Shown piece by piece: positions 8,291 to 16,386 of a stretch of DNA of 39,536 nt (the first letter of the stretch is position 1; each line of letters opens with the position of its first letter). Below the pieces are notes generated by a model. It did not search any database and was not told the DNA's origin. It was given only the letters and a program-made list of their open reading frames with translations. The DNA comes from CAUZJO01 sp963580245 (GTDB lineage: Bacteria; Sumerlaeota; Sumerlaeia; MVZB01). Both the position numbers and the translations under genes were made by a program. The DNA lies in the NCBI GenBank assembly GCA_963580245.1, contig CAUZJO010000020.1, positions 1 to 39,536 on the forward strand, written 5' to 3'.

Positions 8291-9025
8291 ATGAGGTGCG
8301 GCGTATTCGTAACGGGAACGGGAACCGGTGTTGGCAAGACGGTCGTGGCCGCCGCGCTTCTGCGCGCCCTGCGCCGCCGTGGCTTCGACGCCATTCCGAT
8401 GAAGCCGGTTCAAACGGGCGGCTCGCCGGGCCCCAATGGGCTCTCCGCCCCCGATCTCGACACCTCGTTGGGCGTGGCGGACCTTGGGCCCGATCCCCCA
8501 GAATACACCCTCATGGCCCCCTATGTTTATGAACCGGCCTGCTCGCCCCACCTGGCGGGACGGATGGACGGCAACGACGTTCAAGCGGCCCGCATTCTTC
8601 AATGCGCGGACCGGTTGTTAAAAAGCCACGACGCATTGGTCGTCGAAGGCGCGGGCGGCGTGTTGGTCCCGATCAATGCCGAACAAACGATGCTCGACCT
8701 GATGGTCGCCCTGGGCCTGCCCGTGGTCCTGGTGGGTCTTCCGGGTTTGGGGACGATCAATCACTCGTTGCTTTCGATCCATGCCCTGCGCGGCGCGGGA
8801 CTGGGCGTCTTGGGAATCATCTTCTGTCAACCCGAGCCGCTGGATCACGATTTCATCACCTCGGATAACCCGAAAACGATCGCCAAGTTCGGCCGGGTCG
8901 AAATCCTGGGCTCGATCGGCTATCATCAAGACCTGTCACCCTCGAATCAGACCGCCTGGGACGCGATCGAACATGAAATCCACGGCCTCGATGCCATCGC
9001 CAACCGCCTCAAAACCGGACCTTGA
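8291..9025 (+). CDS. bioD: Dethiobiotin synthetase
   Basis: Closes the ureido ring of dethiobiotin from 7,8-diaminononanoate, CO2 and ATP. The P-loop GTGTGVGKT is at residues 8-16, followed by MKPVQTGG and VEGAGGVLVPI, all diagnostic of BioD. The 244 residues are a full-length protein. It is the third biotin gene but is separated from bioF by 376 bases of repeat DNA, so it may need its own promoter; TATGAT at 8234-8239 lies at the element edge but I could not pair it with a convincing -35. The 3' end overlaps the bioA start. Confidence 0.92.
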   Translation: MRCGVFVTGTGTGVGKTVVAAALLRALRRRGFDAIPMKPVQTGGSPGPNGLSAPDLDTSLGVADLGPDPPEYTLMAPYVYEPACSPHLAGRMDGNDVQAARILQCADRLLKSHDALVVEGAGGVLVPINAEQTMLDLMVALGLPVVLVGLPGLGTINHSLLSIHALRGAGLGVLGIIFCQPEPLDHDFITSDNPKTIAKFGRVEILGSIGYHQDLSPSNQTAWDAIEHEIHGLDAIANRLKTGP

Positions 9026-10346
9026 CTCGATCCGCGAGCGCGATGTCCGCCACCTCTGGCACCCCTACACCGACATCACGACGTTCGAGAGCCAAGACGC
9101 ATACACGCTGATCGAGCGCGCCGAGGGGGTTTACCTTTATGAAGCCGGGGGCCGCCCGCTGCTCGACGGCATCTCCTCGTGGTGGTGCGTCAACCTGGGC
9201 CACGGCCACCCCCGACTGGTCGAGGCGATCCAGCGCCAGGCCGAGCGGCTCCAGCACTGCATCCTCGGCGGCATCTCGCACCCCGGTGCCGTCGAGCTGG
9301 CCGAGCGGCTCGCCCGCTTGACCCCCGGCGACCTCAATCACGCCTTCTTCTGCGGCGACGGCGCCAGCGCGTGCGAGGCCGCCCTCAAGATCGCTCTCCA
9401 ATACTGGGGCAACGTCGGCGAGACCGAACGCACCGAGTTCATCTGCCTCGCCGACGGATACCACGGCGATACGCTGGGGGCGATGAGTGTCGGGTTCGTC
9501 GAGGCGTTCCACAAACCCTTCGCCGCGGTGGTCAAACCCGCCCATCGCGCCCCGTCGCCCCATTGCAACCGCTGCCCGTTCGGCAAACAGCCCGAGAGCT
9601 GCGCGATCGAGTGCTTCGACCCGATGGAACAACTCATCCGCGAGCACCACCGCCGGACCGCCGCCGTGATCGTCGAACCGCTGTGCCAGGGCGCGGCGGG
9701 CGTGCGCATCTACCCCGACCAGTACCTGCGCAAGCTGCGCCGCCTCTGCGACGAATACGGCCTGTTGCTCATCTGCGACGAGATCGCCGTTGGCTTTGGC
9801 CGCACCGGCGTGATGTTCGCCTCCGAGCGCGCCGGGATCGCGCCCGACATCATGACGCTGGGCAAGGGATTGACCGGCGGCTATCTCCCGATGAGCACCG
9901 CAATGGTCACCCCTCGCATCCACGACTCTTTCCGCGATCGCGATGGCCAAACCCGCGCCTTCTTCCACGGCCACACCTTCTGCGGCAACCCGATCACCTC
10001 GGCCTGCGCCCTGGCCGCGCTCGACGTCTACGAAGAAGAGCGGATCATCGAACGCCTACCCCCCCGCATCGCCCAGCTGCGCGAAGGCATGACCGCGCTG
10101 GCCGCAACGCTCGACGGCACCAAAGTCCGCACGCTCGGCATGATCGGCGCGTTGGAGCTAAACGAACAATCCGGCGGCCCCGCCCGCGCCCAAGAAATCG
10201 CCCGCCACGCCAACCAACTCGGCCTCTTCATCCGCCCGCTGGGTGCCTCGGTTTATCTGTGGCCGCCGCTGGTTGTGAGCGAGGAGGAACTGCTAAAGAT
10301 GCTCTTGTTATTGGAAAAAGCGATCGAGGAGACACAAAGGGGCTGA
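8991..10346 (+). CDS. bioA: Adenosylmethionine-8-amino-7-oxononanoate aminotransferase
   Basis: PLP enzyme that transfers the amino group of S-adenosylmethionine to KAPA to form 7,8-diaminononanoate. Visible family features are HLWHPYTD near the N-terminus, the SSWWCVNLGHGHP block typical of BioA, YHGDTLGAMS, ICDEIAVGFGRTG with the PLP Asp, the Schiff-base Lys in TLGKGLTGGY near residue 292, and FFHGHTFCGNP. I start it at ATG 8991, overlapping bioD by 35 bases; an in-frame ATG at 8973 would add six residues. The frame is open much further upstream, but that part is antisense-free bioD sequence in another frame. About 451 residues, normal for BioA. Confidence 0.92.
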   Translation: MPSPTASKPDLDSIRERDVRHLWHPYTDITTFESQDAYTLIERAEGVYLYEAGGRPLLDGISSWWCVNLGHGHPRLVEAIQRQAERLQHCILGGISHPGAVELAERLARLTPGDLNHAFFCGDGASACEAALKIALQYWGNVGETERTEFICLADGYHGDTLGAMSVGFVEAFHKPFAAVVKPAHRAPSPHCNRCPFGKQPESCAIECFDPMEQLIREHHRRTAAVIVEPLCQGAAGVRIYPDQYLRKLRRLCDEYGLLLICDEIAVGFGRTGVMFASERAGIAPDIMTLGKGLTGGYLPMSTAMVTPRIHDSFRDRDGQTRAFFHGHTFCGNPITSACALAALDVYEEERIIERLPPRIAQLREGMTALAATLDGTKVRTLGMIGALELNEQSGGPARAQEIARHANQLGLFIRPLGASVYLWPPLVVSEEELLKMLLLLEKAIEETQRG

Positions 10347-10348
10347 CG

Positions 10349-11330
10349 TCACGCCGATACCTGCCGCCTATACAAATCGTAATACATCCCCCGCCGCTCC
10401 AGCAATTTCTCGTGGCTCCCGACCTCGACGATCCGGTCGGCGTCGCGGACGGTTGAGAGGCGGTGGGCGGCGATCAGGGTGGTGCATCCATGCATCAGGT
10501 GGGCGAGCGCGCGGCGGACGACTTCCTCGCCGGCGGCATCGAGGACCGAGGTGGGTTCGTCGAGGATCAGGATGCGGGGGTCCTTGAGCAGTGCCCGCGC
10601 GATGGCGACGCGCTGGCGTTGGCCGACCGACAGGTTGACGCCGCGCGGGCCCAGCGGGGTCTCGTAGCCCCGGGGCAGCCGCTCGGCGAATTCCTCGACT
10701 GGGTGCCCACGGCCGCGCGCCGCACTTGCTCCATCGACGCCTCGGGCCGGGCGAATAACAGGTTTTCGAGCAGCGTGCCGTCGAAGAGTATCGGTTCCTG
10801 CGCGACCAGGGCGATTTGGTGCCGCAGGCCGCCCAGTCGGCAGCGGGCGATCTCGTGCCCGTCGAGCAGAATCCGGCCCGCGCTCGCTTCGAGAAATCGC
10901 GGGAGCAGGTCCAGCAGGGTCGACTTGCCCGCCCCGCTGGGGCCGATGATGACGACCGTCTGGCCCGGACCGTGGGAGAAGTGGACGTGGTCGAACCGGA
11001 TCGCTCCCTTGAGCGGCGGCAACTCCTCGCCGTGGGCCCTGTCCACCTCCTCGGGTGCCACGTCCAGGACCTCGCCGCACCGCTCCAGCACCGCGCCCAA
11101 CACGCTGACGTATCCCAGCGAGCGACTGAGTTCCTGGAGTGGAGCCGACAGCAGGATCACGCAGGTCACGAACTCGATCGGGTGACTCAGCATGATCAGC
11201 CCGCTCCCGCGCAGCCCGGTCGCCGCGCTGGCGACCATCACGAACTGGGGGTGCAGCGCGAAGGTCCGCTCCTGGGCGATCAGGCGGGCGAGGCTGCGCT
11301 CGCTGAGCCGCGAATCATCGCGTGGTTGTC
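10349..11330 (-). pseudogene. ABC exporter remnant (end of membrane domain plus ATPase domain), frameshifted
   Basis: The ATPase domain is recognisable in full: Walker A GPSGAGKSTLL, Q-loop LVAQEPILFDG, signature LSVGQRQRVAIARALL, Walker B ILILDEPTSVLD and switch His in LIAAHRLSTV. It resembles MsbA-type half-transporters. Two defects show it is broken. Near 10703-10715 the reading frame must change between EQVRRAA and EEFAERLPRGYET, a one-base loss. Upstream, only about 85 residues of the membrane domain remain before the sequence runs into an LpxB-like gene in a third frame near 11310-11335, so most transmembrane helices are gone. Its stop lies two bases from that of convergent bioA. Confidence 0.75.
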
Positions 11331-11696
11331 CGTATACAGGTAGACCGGATATCCCAGACGCTTGGCCAGCAATCGACTCAGCATGGGTTCCCCGCCCAGG
11401 TGGAGCAGGCAGCCGGGCAGGTCGGGACGCAACTCGGCGGGCCGGATTCCGCGCAGGATGTATCGCATCGTCTGGCGGGTTTCCCACACGTGGTCGGGCC
11501 CCTCGATCCCTCGCGCCACCTCGGCCTCGCAACCCGAGGCAAAACGGCAAGGCACCAGGGCCGCGATGACGCGCACACCGGGCACCCGACGCCGTACGGC
11601 GGCCACGAGCGGCTGCAACCACCCAGCCGTCTCGCCGGGACCGTTCACCACCACGATCAGTTGGCCGGATGAATTTGCCGTCACCATGAACGGCAT
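11280..11696 (-). pseudogene. LpxB-like glycosyltransferase, N-terminal fragment
   Basis: From the ATG at 11696 (or 11687) the minus strand reads a Rossmann-type N-terminus, GQLIVVVNGPGETAGWLQPL, then an AALVPCRFASG segment, LPGCLLHLGGEP and RLGYPVYLYTDN. This order resembles the N-terminal half of lipid-A-disaccharide synthase (LpxB) and related glycosyltransferases. After YLYTDN the match stops at about 11330 and the DNA continues, in another frame, as an ABC exporter. About 130 residues remain of an expected 350-400. The simplest reading is a deletion that removed the end of this gene and the beginning of the exporter. MsbA and LpxB genes are natural neighbours in outer-membrane lipid pathways. 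Confidence 0.6.
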
Positions 11697-11993
11697 GCTA
11701 TCGCGCGCGACATCAGGGTGCAATACGTCTCCTCTGAAGCCAAGGGTTTCCCCAACTCTCCGGGCCATCGATCGACGCGGACCACTCCCTCGGGACTTCA
11801 TCCCGGGCATCGAACCCGTAAGAACAGCCCCGTTTGGCCGTTTGCCTAACGAGAGTAAGGGCGTCCTCGCCGAGGGGGGAACCGGGAGTGCCCTTTGCCC
11901 CTTCAGCCGCGCATATGATAGGGTCCCGCCAAGGAATCCGTGTAACCACGGAGAGGGAAATCCCTAAAGCCGTTTGGATCGGGAGCGATTTGT

Positions 11994-13499
11994 TTGAGTA
12001 GTTCGCCTATCAGTCTTTTGGACGGTCTGGTGATTGGTTATGGTTTGGTCTGGTTGATCCTGGGGGTGTATGGCGTCCATCGCTCGTGGCTGGTCATCCA
12101 GTTCAGGCGCCACCGCCGCGAGCGGGCCGTCCCGCCGCCTTTGCCCGGCTCGCCGCCCAAGGTCCTCGTTCAGCTTCCCATCTACAACGAACGTTACGTG
12201 GCGGGGCGGCTCATCGATGCGGTGGCCGATCTCGATTACCCGCGCGACCGGCTTGAAATCCAGGCTCTCGACGACTCTGACGACGACACCCCGGCCATCA
12301 TCGGCCCAAAAATCGAGACCTTGCGCCGCCGCGGCGTACCGATTCACTATTCGCGCCGCCCCTCGCGCCACGGCTACAAGGCCGGCGCCCTGGCGTGGGG
12401 CCTGGCCCAAAGCGACGCGCCACTGGTCGCGATTTTTGACGCGGATTTCGTGCCGCGCCGCGATTTTCTGCGCCGCACCGTCGGGTTCTTCGCCGATCCG
12501 AGATTGGGGATGGTCCAGACGCGTTGGGAGCACCTGAACCGCGACTACTCGCTCCTCACGCGGCTCCAGTCGATCTTGCTCGACGGCCACTTCGTCGTCG
12601 AGCAGACCGCGCGCCAGGGGGCGGGGTGCTTTTTCAACTTCAACGGCACGGCGGGTATCTGGCGCCGTCGGGCCATCGACGAGGCTGGCGGCTGGCGGCA
12701 TGACACGCTCACCGAGGACCTCGACCTCTCGTATCGGGCGCAGGCGGCCGGATGGAGCTTTCTTTATCTGCCCGACGTCACGACCCCATCCGAAGTCCCC
12801 GCCGATATCCGCGGCTTCAAGACCCAGCAGCATCGTTGGACCAAGGGCGCCGTCCAGACGGCCCGCAAGTTGCTCGGCCGGCTGTGGCGCGCGCCGGTCC
12901 CCCTGCGCTGTAAGATCGAAGCCACCTTCCACCTGACCAACAATATCTGTTACTTGCTGCTGATCATCATGGTGCTGCTGCTGGGGCCGGTCTGCTTGGC
13001 CCGGGCCACGGGGGCCTGGAGCGGCGGCGTGTGGTTCGACCTGCCGTTGTTCCTCACGGCCACCGTCTCGTTCTTTGTTTATTTCTTTGAATCCCAAAGG
13101 GAGCTGGGAAGGGCCGATTGGCGCGCGCTGACGCGGCTGCCGCTGGCGATGAGTCTGGGAATTGGGATGGCGGTCAACAACTCCTGGGCCGTCCTCGAAG
13201 GTCTGTGCTCATGGGGGGGCGAGTTCGTCCGAACGCCTAAGTATGGGCTGGAGAGCAAGAGCGATCGCCGGCGTCACAAACACTACGCGCGCTTCCGCCG
13301 TAGTCTGATTCCATGGGTGGAGGCCGCGCTGTTCGCCTATTGCCTCGTGACGACGATCGGCTGCGCGCTGGCCGGTTTGTGGGTGGTGGTCCCTTTCCTG
13401 GTCCTGTTCACGTTTGGCTTTGGCTACGTCGCCGCCGGCGCCTGGCTCGATCAGCGACTGAGTCGCCACTCCCTGTTGCTCCCCGAGCCGGAAGTCTAG
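11994..13499 (+). CDS. Membrane-embedded processive glycosyltransferase, family 2
   Basis: Cellulose/mannan-synthase-like GT2 protein of 501 residues. One membrane helix lies at residues 10-35, then a cytosolic catalytic domain with VQLPIYNE (about 58-65), the metal-binding DADF (about 149), the catalytic acid in TEDLDLSY (about 239) and QQHRW (about 278), which is the QxxRW motif of processive enzymes. Four or five helices follow (about 320-340, 345-365, 385-405 and 440-490). It probably makes or extends a beta-linked glycan across the inner membrane; the sugar is not evident. The TTG start at 11994 has GGGAG eight bases upstream. Confidence 0.85.
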   Translation: MSSSPISLLDGLVIGYGLVWLILGVYGVHRSWLVIQFRRHRRERAVPPPLPGSPPKVLVQLPIYNERYVAGRLIDAVADLDYPRDRLEIQALDDSDDDTPAIIGPKIETLRRRGVPIHYSRRPSRHGYKAGALAWGLAQSDAPLVAIFDADFVPRRDFLRRTVGFFADPRLGMVQTRWEHLNRDYSLLTRLQSILLDGHFVVEQTARQGAGCFFNFNGTAGIWRRRAIDEAGGWRHDTLTEDLDLSYRAQAAGWSFLYLPDVTTPSEVPADIRGFKTQQHRWTKGAVQTARKLLGRLWRAPVPLRCKIEATFHLTNNICYLLLIIMVLLLGPVCLARATGAWSGGVWFDLPLFLTATVSFFVYFFESQRELGRADWRALTRLPLAMSLGIGMAVNNSWAVLEGLCSWGGEFVRTPKYGLESKSDRRRHKHYARFRRSLIPWVEAALFAYCLVTTIGCALAGLWVVVPFLVLFTFGFGYVAAGAWLDQRLSRHSLLLPEPEV

Positions 13500-13596
13500 C
13501 GGCCTTCGTCTGCGGTCACGTCGAGGCTGGTGCGATCCAGTCTTGGGAGCAAGCGCCCCTTCGCTGAAGGGTTCCCGTTCTGGTCGATAATCGGCT

Positions 13597-13714
13597 CTCG
13601 CCTCCCGTCTCTCGTCCTCGTAATCGTAGTCCGCCTCATCATCGCGTCTCTGGTTGATTGCGGCGAAAAAAGAAGTCCGATTACGAGGACGAGGGACGGG
13701 AGCCGGGAGGCGAG
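13597..13714. repeat. ATTACGA-type hairpin repeat, copy 1
   Basis: Left arm 13597-13626 (begins CTCGCCTCCCG, ends CCTCGTAATCG) pairs with right arm 13678-13714 (begins CGATTACGAGGACGAGGG, ends GGGAGGCGAG); the right arm has seven extra bases. The loop contains TCATCATCGCGTC and GCGGCGAAAAAAGAAGTC. Copies at 29897-29993 and 35679-35743 share the arm motif and loop. The rest of the 378-base gap (13500-13877) shows no gene; a small CCCTTC-GCT-GAAGGG stem at 13557-13571 might help terminate the upstream glycosyltransferase transcript. Confidence 0.75.
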
Positions 13715-13877
13715 TCTGCGACGCGCTAAAGTGCTTTGGCGACGGTGCGAGCCGACCCGCAAGGGCATGGCGGGCATCAACCTCATCGAGCAGGCTTCGC
13801 GGTGTTTGAGACGTTTTTGGAGGCGCCGGCCATGCCTTTACCCCAGTCCCGTCACCTTCCGCGCTCACAATTCTGAA

Positions 13878-14171
13878 TCACGCCCCGTCGAGACTATACC
13901 ATTCCTCCTCGGTGCTGGCCTTGAGCTGCTGCAGATACTGGTCGAGCGAGTCGCGGCGGATGCGCATCTGGCGCGGACCGAGCCGGACCGCCTTCAGTCG
14001 CCTTTCCTGCACGAGCTGATAGACCCGCTTCTTGCTCACGTCCAAACAACGCGCCACGCGCTCCACTCGCCAGTATTCCATGCCGTCCTGGCGCATCCCC
14101 GGCTTGAGGGGCCGGCCCGCCGGCCCGCGCGTCGGCGTCTCCGGCGCATTCCGATCCTGCATCATACCCAT
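13878..14171 (-). CDS. Excisionase-type helix-turn-helix DNA-binding protein
   Basis: A 97-residue protein whose second half is a MerR-like winged helix of the excisionase/phage-regulator class: residues about 32-85 contain YWRVERVARCLDVSKKRVYQ, then LVQERRLKAVRLGPRQMRI and SLDQYLQQL. Such small proteins bind DNA as recombination directionality factors or regulators. The ATG at 14171 has GGGGAG four bases upstream, which is better than the open frame reaching back to 14342. No integrase lies nearby, so it is either a stand-alone regulator or a leftover of a mobile element. Its upstream region holds a tandem repeat that could be its target. Confidence 0.7.
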   Translation of the reverse strand: MGMMQDRNAPETPTRGPAGRPLKPGMRQDGMEYWRVERVARCLDVSKKRVYQLVQERRLKAVRLGPRQMRIRRDSLDQYLQQLKASTEEEWYSLDGA

Positions 14172-14299
14172 GGCACTCCCCCGAGCATTTCGTGTTCGGC
14201 CCGAGAACCCGCGCAAGGCGCAAGCGGAGCGGGAGCCCCCGGGCCACACACAGTCTGCCACGCCCCGGCCAAGCGTAGCCTGGGATCTTCCCGGGCTAT

Positions 14300-14322
14300 A
14301 CCTGGGATTTACCTGGGGATTT
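14300..14322. repeat. Tandem ACCTGGGATTT repeat upstream of the excisionase-type gene
   Basis: ACCTGGGATTT (14300-14310) is followed directly by ACCTGGGGATTT (14311-14322), with a partial earlier copy CCTGGGATCTT at 14279-14289. It may be an operator of iterons for the small DNA-binding protein, but this is inference. In the 465-base gap 14172-14636 I see no gene apart from this and a promoter candidate for the helicase. Confidence 0.35.
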
Positions 14323-14479
14323 GACGGATTCACTGAGCCCACCCGTCAGTAAGACGTAAGGCTTGGGGTTCTTGGCCGTGGAAAGGCGCGTTTGTTGACG
14401 CCCTTCTGCCCCCGGCTGAAATGATCGCTTCGAGTCAACCCCAGCGCCGCAAAATAAAGCTACGCTGGAGAAAAAGGTT

Positions 14480-14508
14480 TTGACGGTCTGCGGCGTTGGG
14501 GTAATAAT
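14480..14508 (+). promoter_or_regulatory. Probable sigma-70-type promoter of the XPB helicase operon
   Basis: TTGACG at 14480-14485 and TAATAAT at 14502-14508, with a 16-17 base spacer, about 130 bases upstream of the GTG start at 14637. Confidence 0.45.
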
Positions 14509-14636
14509 AAAGGAATGCGCCGCGTCTGGAGGTTGCGAGGAGTTCTCAATGCGAAGGCCTGGACGCCCAGAATGATGGTTTTCGGTTGTACCCCACCGAT
14601 CGACAATCAAACCAAAACAGTGCGCATGGGGGCGTC

Positions 14637-16340
14637 GTGGAGAAGCCGTTAATCGTCCAATCCGACCGCACGATGCTCTTGGAAACGGACCACCCCGATT
14701 ATGAGGAGGCGCGTGACGCGCTGGCCGCCTTCGCCGAAATCGTCACCTCGCCCGAGCATTTTCACACTTACAAGATCACCCCGCTGTCGCTGTGGAACGC
14801 CGCCAGCGCCGGACTGAGCGCGGAGGCAATCGTTGAAAGCCTGCACCGCTTCAGCCGCTATCCCATCCCCCAGAACATCGAGTACGACATCCGTGAGCAC
14901 GTCGCCCGCTATGGCCGATTACGTCTGCTGGAGGAAGGGGACACGCTCGTTCTGGAGAGCGACGATCCGCTGTTGCTCGAACAACTGTGGCACGACCAAC
15001 GCATCCGGGTCTTTCTCGCGAGGAAGCTGGGCAAGCGGCGCGCGCAAGTTCAGAAGGGCCAGCGGGGGTTTCTCAAGCAGGCCCTGATCCGGCGTGATTT
15101 CCCCGTCGAAGACCTGGCCGGATATCAGGAGGGGGCCGAGCTTTCCATTGCGCTGCGGCCGGTTACGTTGGCGGGCCGACATTTCTCGCTTCGCCCCTAC
15201 CAACGTGACGCGGCCGTCGTTTTCCACCAAAACGGAGGGCCGGCGGGCGGATCGGGCGTGCTGGTGCTCCCCTGCGGGGCGGGCAAAACCATCATCGGCC
15301 TGGGCATTCTCGAGGCGATCGGACAGCACACGCTGGTGGTCGTCACGAACATCACCGCCCTGCGTCAATGGCGCGACGAACTGCTGGACAAGACCACCGT
15401 GGCCCCCGAGACGATCGGCGAATACAGCGGCGAAATCAAAGCGATCAAGCCGATTACCATCACCACCTATCAGATGCTCACCTATCGCAAAAGCAAGAAC
15501 GCGGAATTCGTCCATATGGACCTGTTCGACTCCAACCGTTGGGGGCTGATCATTTATGATGAGGTGCACCTGCTGCCGGCGCCGGTCTTTCGCGCGGTGG
15601 CCAATATCCAAGGCAAGCGGCGATTGGGCCTGACGGCGACGCTGCTACGCGAGGACGGCAAGGAATCCGAGGTTTTTTCACTGATCGGGCCCAAGAAGAT
15701 CGACATCCCGTGGAAGACGCTCGAGCGGCAGGGATGGATCGCCCAGGCACTGTGCACCGAGATTCGGATCGACCTGCCCGAGCCGCTGCGCCATGAGTAC
15801 GCCGTGGCCGACGTCAAGGCCAAGTTCCGCATCGCCTCGGAGAACGAGGACAAGGTCCATGCGGTTCGCGAACTGATCCTTCTCCATCCGGACGATCGCA
15901 TCTTGGTCATCGGTCAGTATCTCAACCAGTTGGAAAAGGTGGCCGCCGAATTCGACGCCCCGATCATCACCGGCAAGACGCCCAACAAGGACCGCGAGCG
16001 GATCTATGGGGATTTCCGGGCCGGTCGCATCCATGTTCTGATCGTGAGCAAGGTCGCCAATTTCTCGGTCGACCTGCCCGACGCGTCGGTGGCGATCCAG
16101 ATTTCGGGAACGTTTGGGTCGCGTCAGGAGGAGGCCCAACGGCTGGGTCGGATACTGCGCCCCAAAACGGGGCGAAACACGGCCCACTTCTACACGTTGG
16201 TCACGCGCGAGACGCGCGAGCGGCAATTCGCCATCAAACGCCAGCTCTTCTTGACCGAACAGGGATATCGTTACCGCATCATCGACAGCGTGGACCAGTT
16301 GGTCGAGGAACCGGAGACCGAACAGCGCGCCATTTCGTGA
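14637..16340 (+). CDS. XPB/ERCC3-type DNA helicase (superfamily 2)
   Basis: A 567-residue bacterial homologue of the 3'-5' helicase XPB, which opens damaged or promoter DNA in eukaryotes. Residues 1-90 form an XPB/Ssl2-type N-terminal domain (LIVQSDRTMLLETDHPDYEE). The motor follows: Walker A PCGAGKTIIGL near 212, the DEVH box near 307, motif III LTATLLRED near 335 including the RED residues characteristic of XPB, and motif VI QRLGRILRPKTG near 500. I start it at GTG 14637 because family N-termini align there and GGGGG lies five bases upstream; the open frame reaches TTG 14586. A partner gene lies 46 bases downstream. Likely a DNA repair or remodelling enzyme in the cytoplasm. Confidence 0.9.
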   Translation: MEKPLIVQSDRTMLLETDHPDYEEARDALAAFAEIVTSPEHFHTYKITPLSLWNAASAGLSAEAIVESLHRFSRYPIPQNIEYDIREHVARYGRLRLLEEGDTLVLESDDPLLLEQLWHDQRIRVFLARKLGKRRAQVQKGQRGFLKQALIRRDFPVEDLAGYQEGAELSIALRPVTLAGRHFSLRPYQRDAAVVFHQNGGPAGGSGVLVLPCGAGKTIIGLGILEAIGQHTLVVVTNITALRQWRDELLDKTTVAPETIGEYSGEIKAIKPITITTYQMLTYRKSKNAEFVHMDLFDSNRWGLIIYDEVHLLPAPVFRAVANIQGKRRLGLTATLLREDGKESEVFSLIGPKKIDIPWKTLERQGWIAQALCTEIRIDLPEPLRHEYAVADVKAKFRIASENEDKVHAVRELILLHPDDRILVIGQYLNQLEKVAAEFDAPIITGKTPNKDRERIYGDFRAGRIHVLIVSKVANFSVDLPDASVAIQISGTFGSRQEEAQRLGRILRPKTGRNTAHFYTLVTRETRERQFAIKRQLFLTEQGYRYRIIDSVDQLVEEPETEQRAIS

Positions 16341-16386
16341 CAAGGGCCAATCACGGCAAGCCCGCGGGGGAGCGAGGAACGGGCGG

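Noticed and set aside
9009..9974. Minus-strand open frame opposite bioA
   Set aside because: Shadow of bioA; no family features.
11964..13097. Long minus-strand open frame (377 codons) opposite the glycosyltransferase
   Set aside because: It is the antisense of a clear GT2 gene with intact motifs; its composition (Arg/Asp/Gln-rich, no motif) is typical of GC-rich shadow frames.
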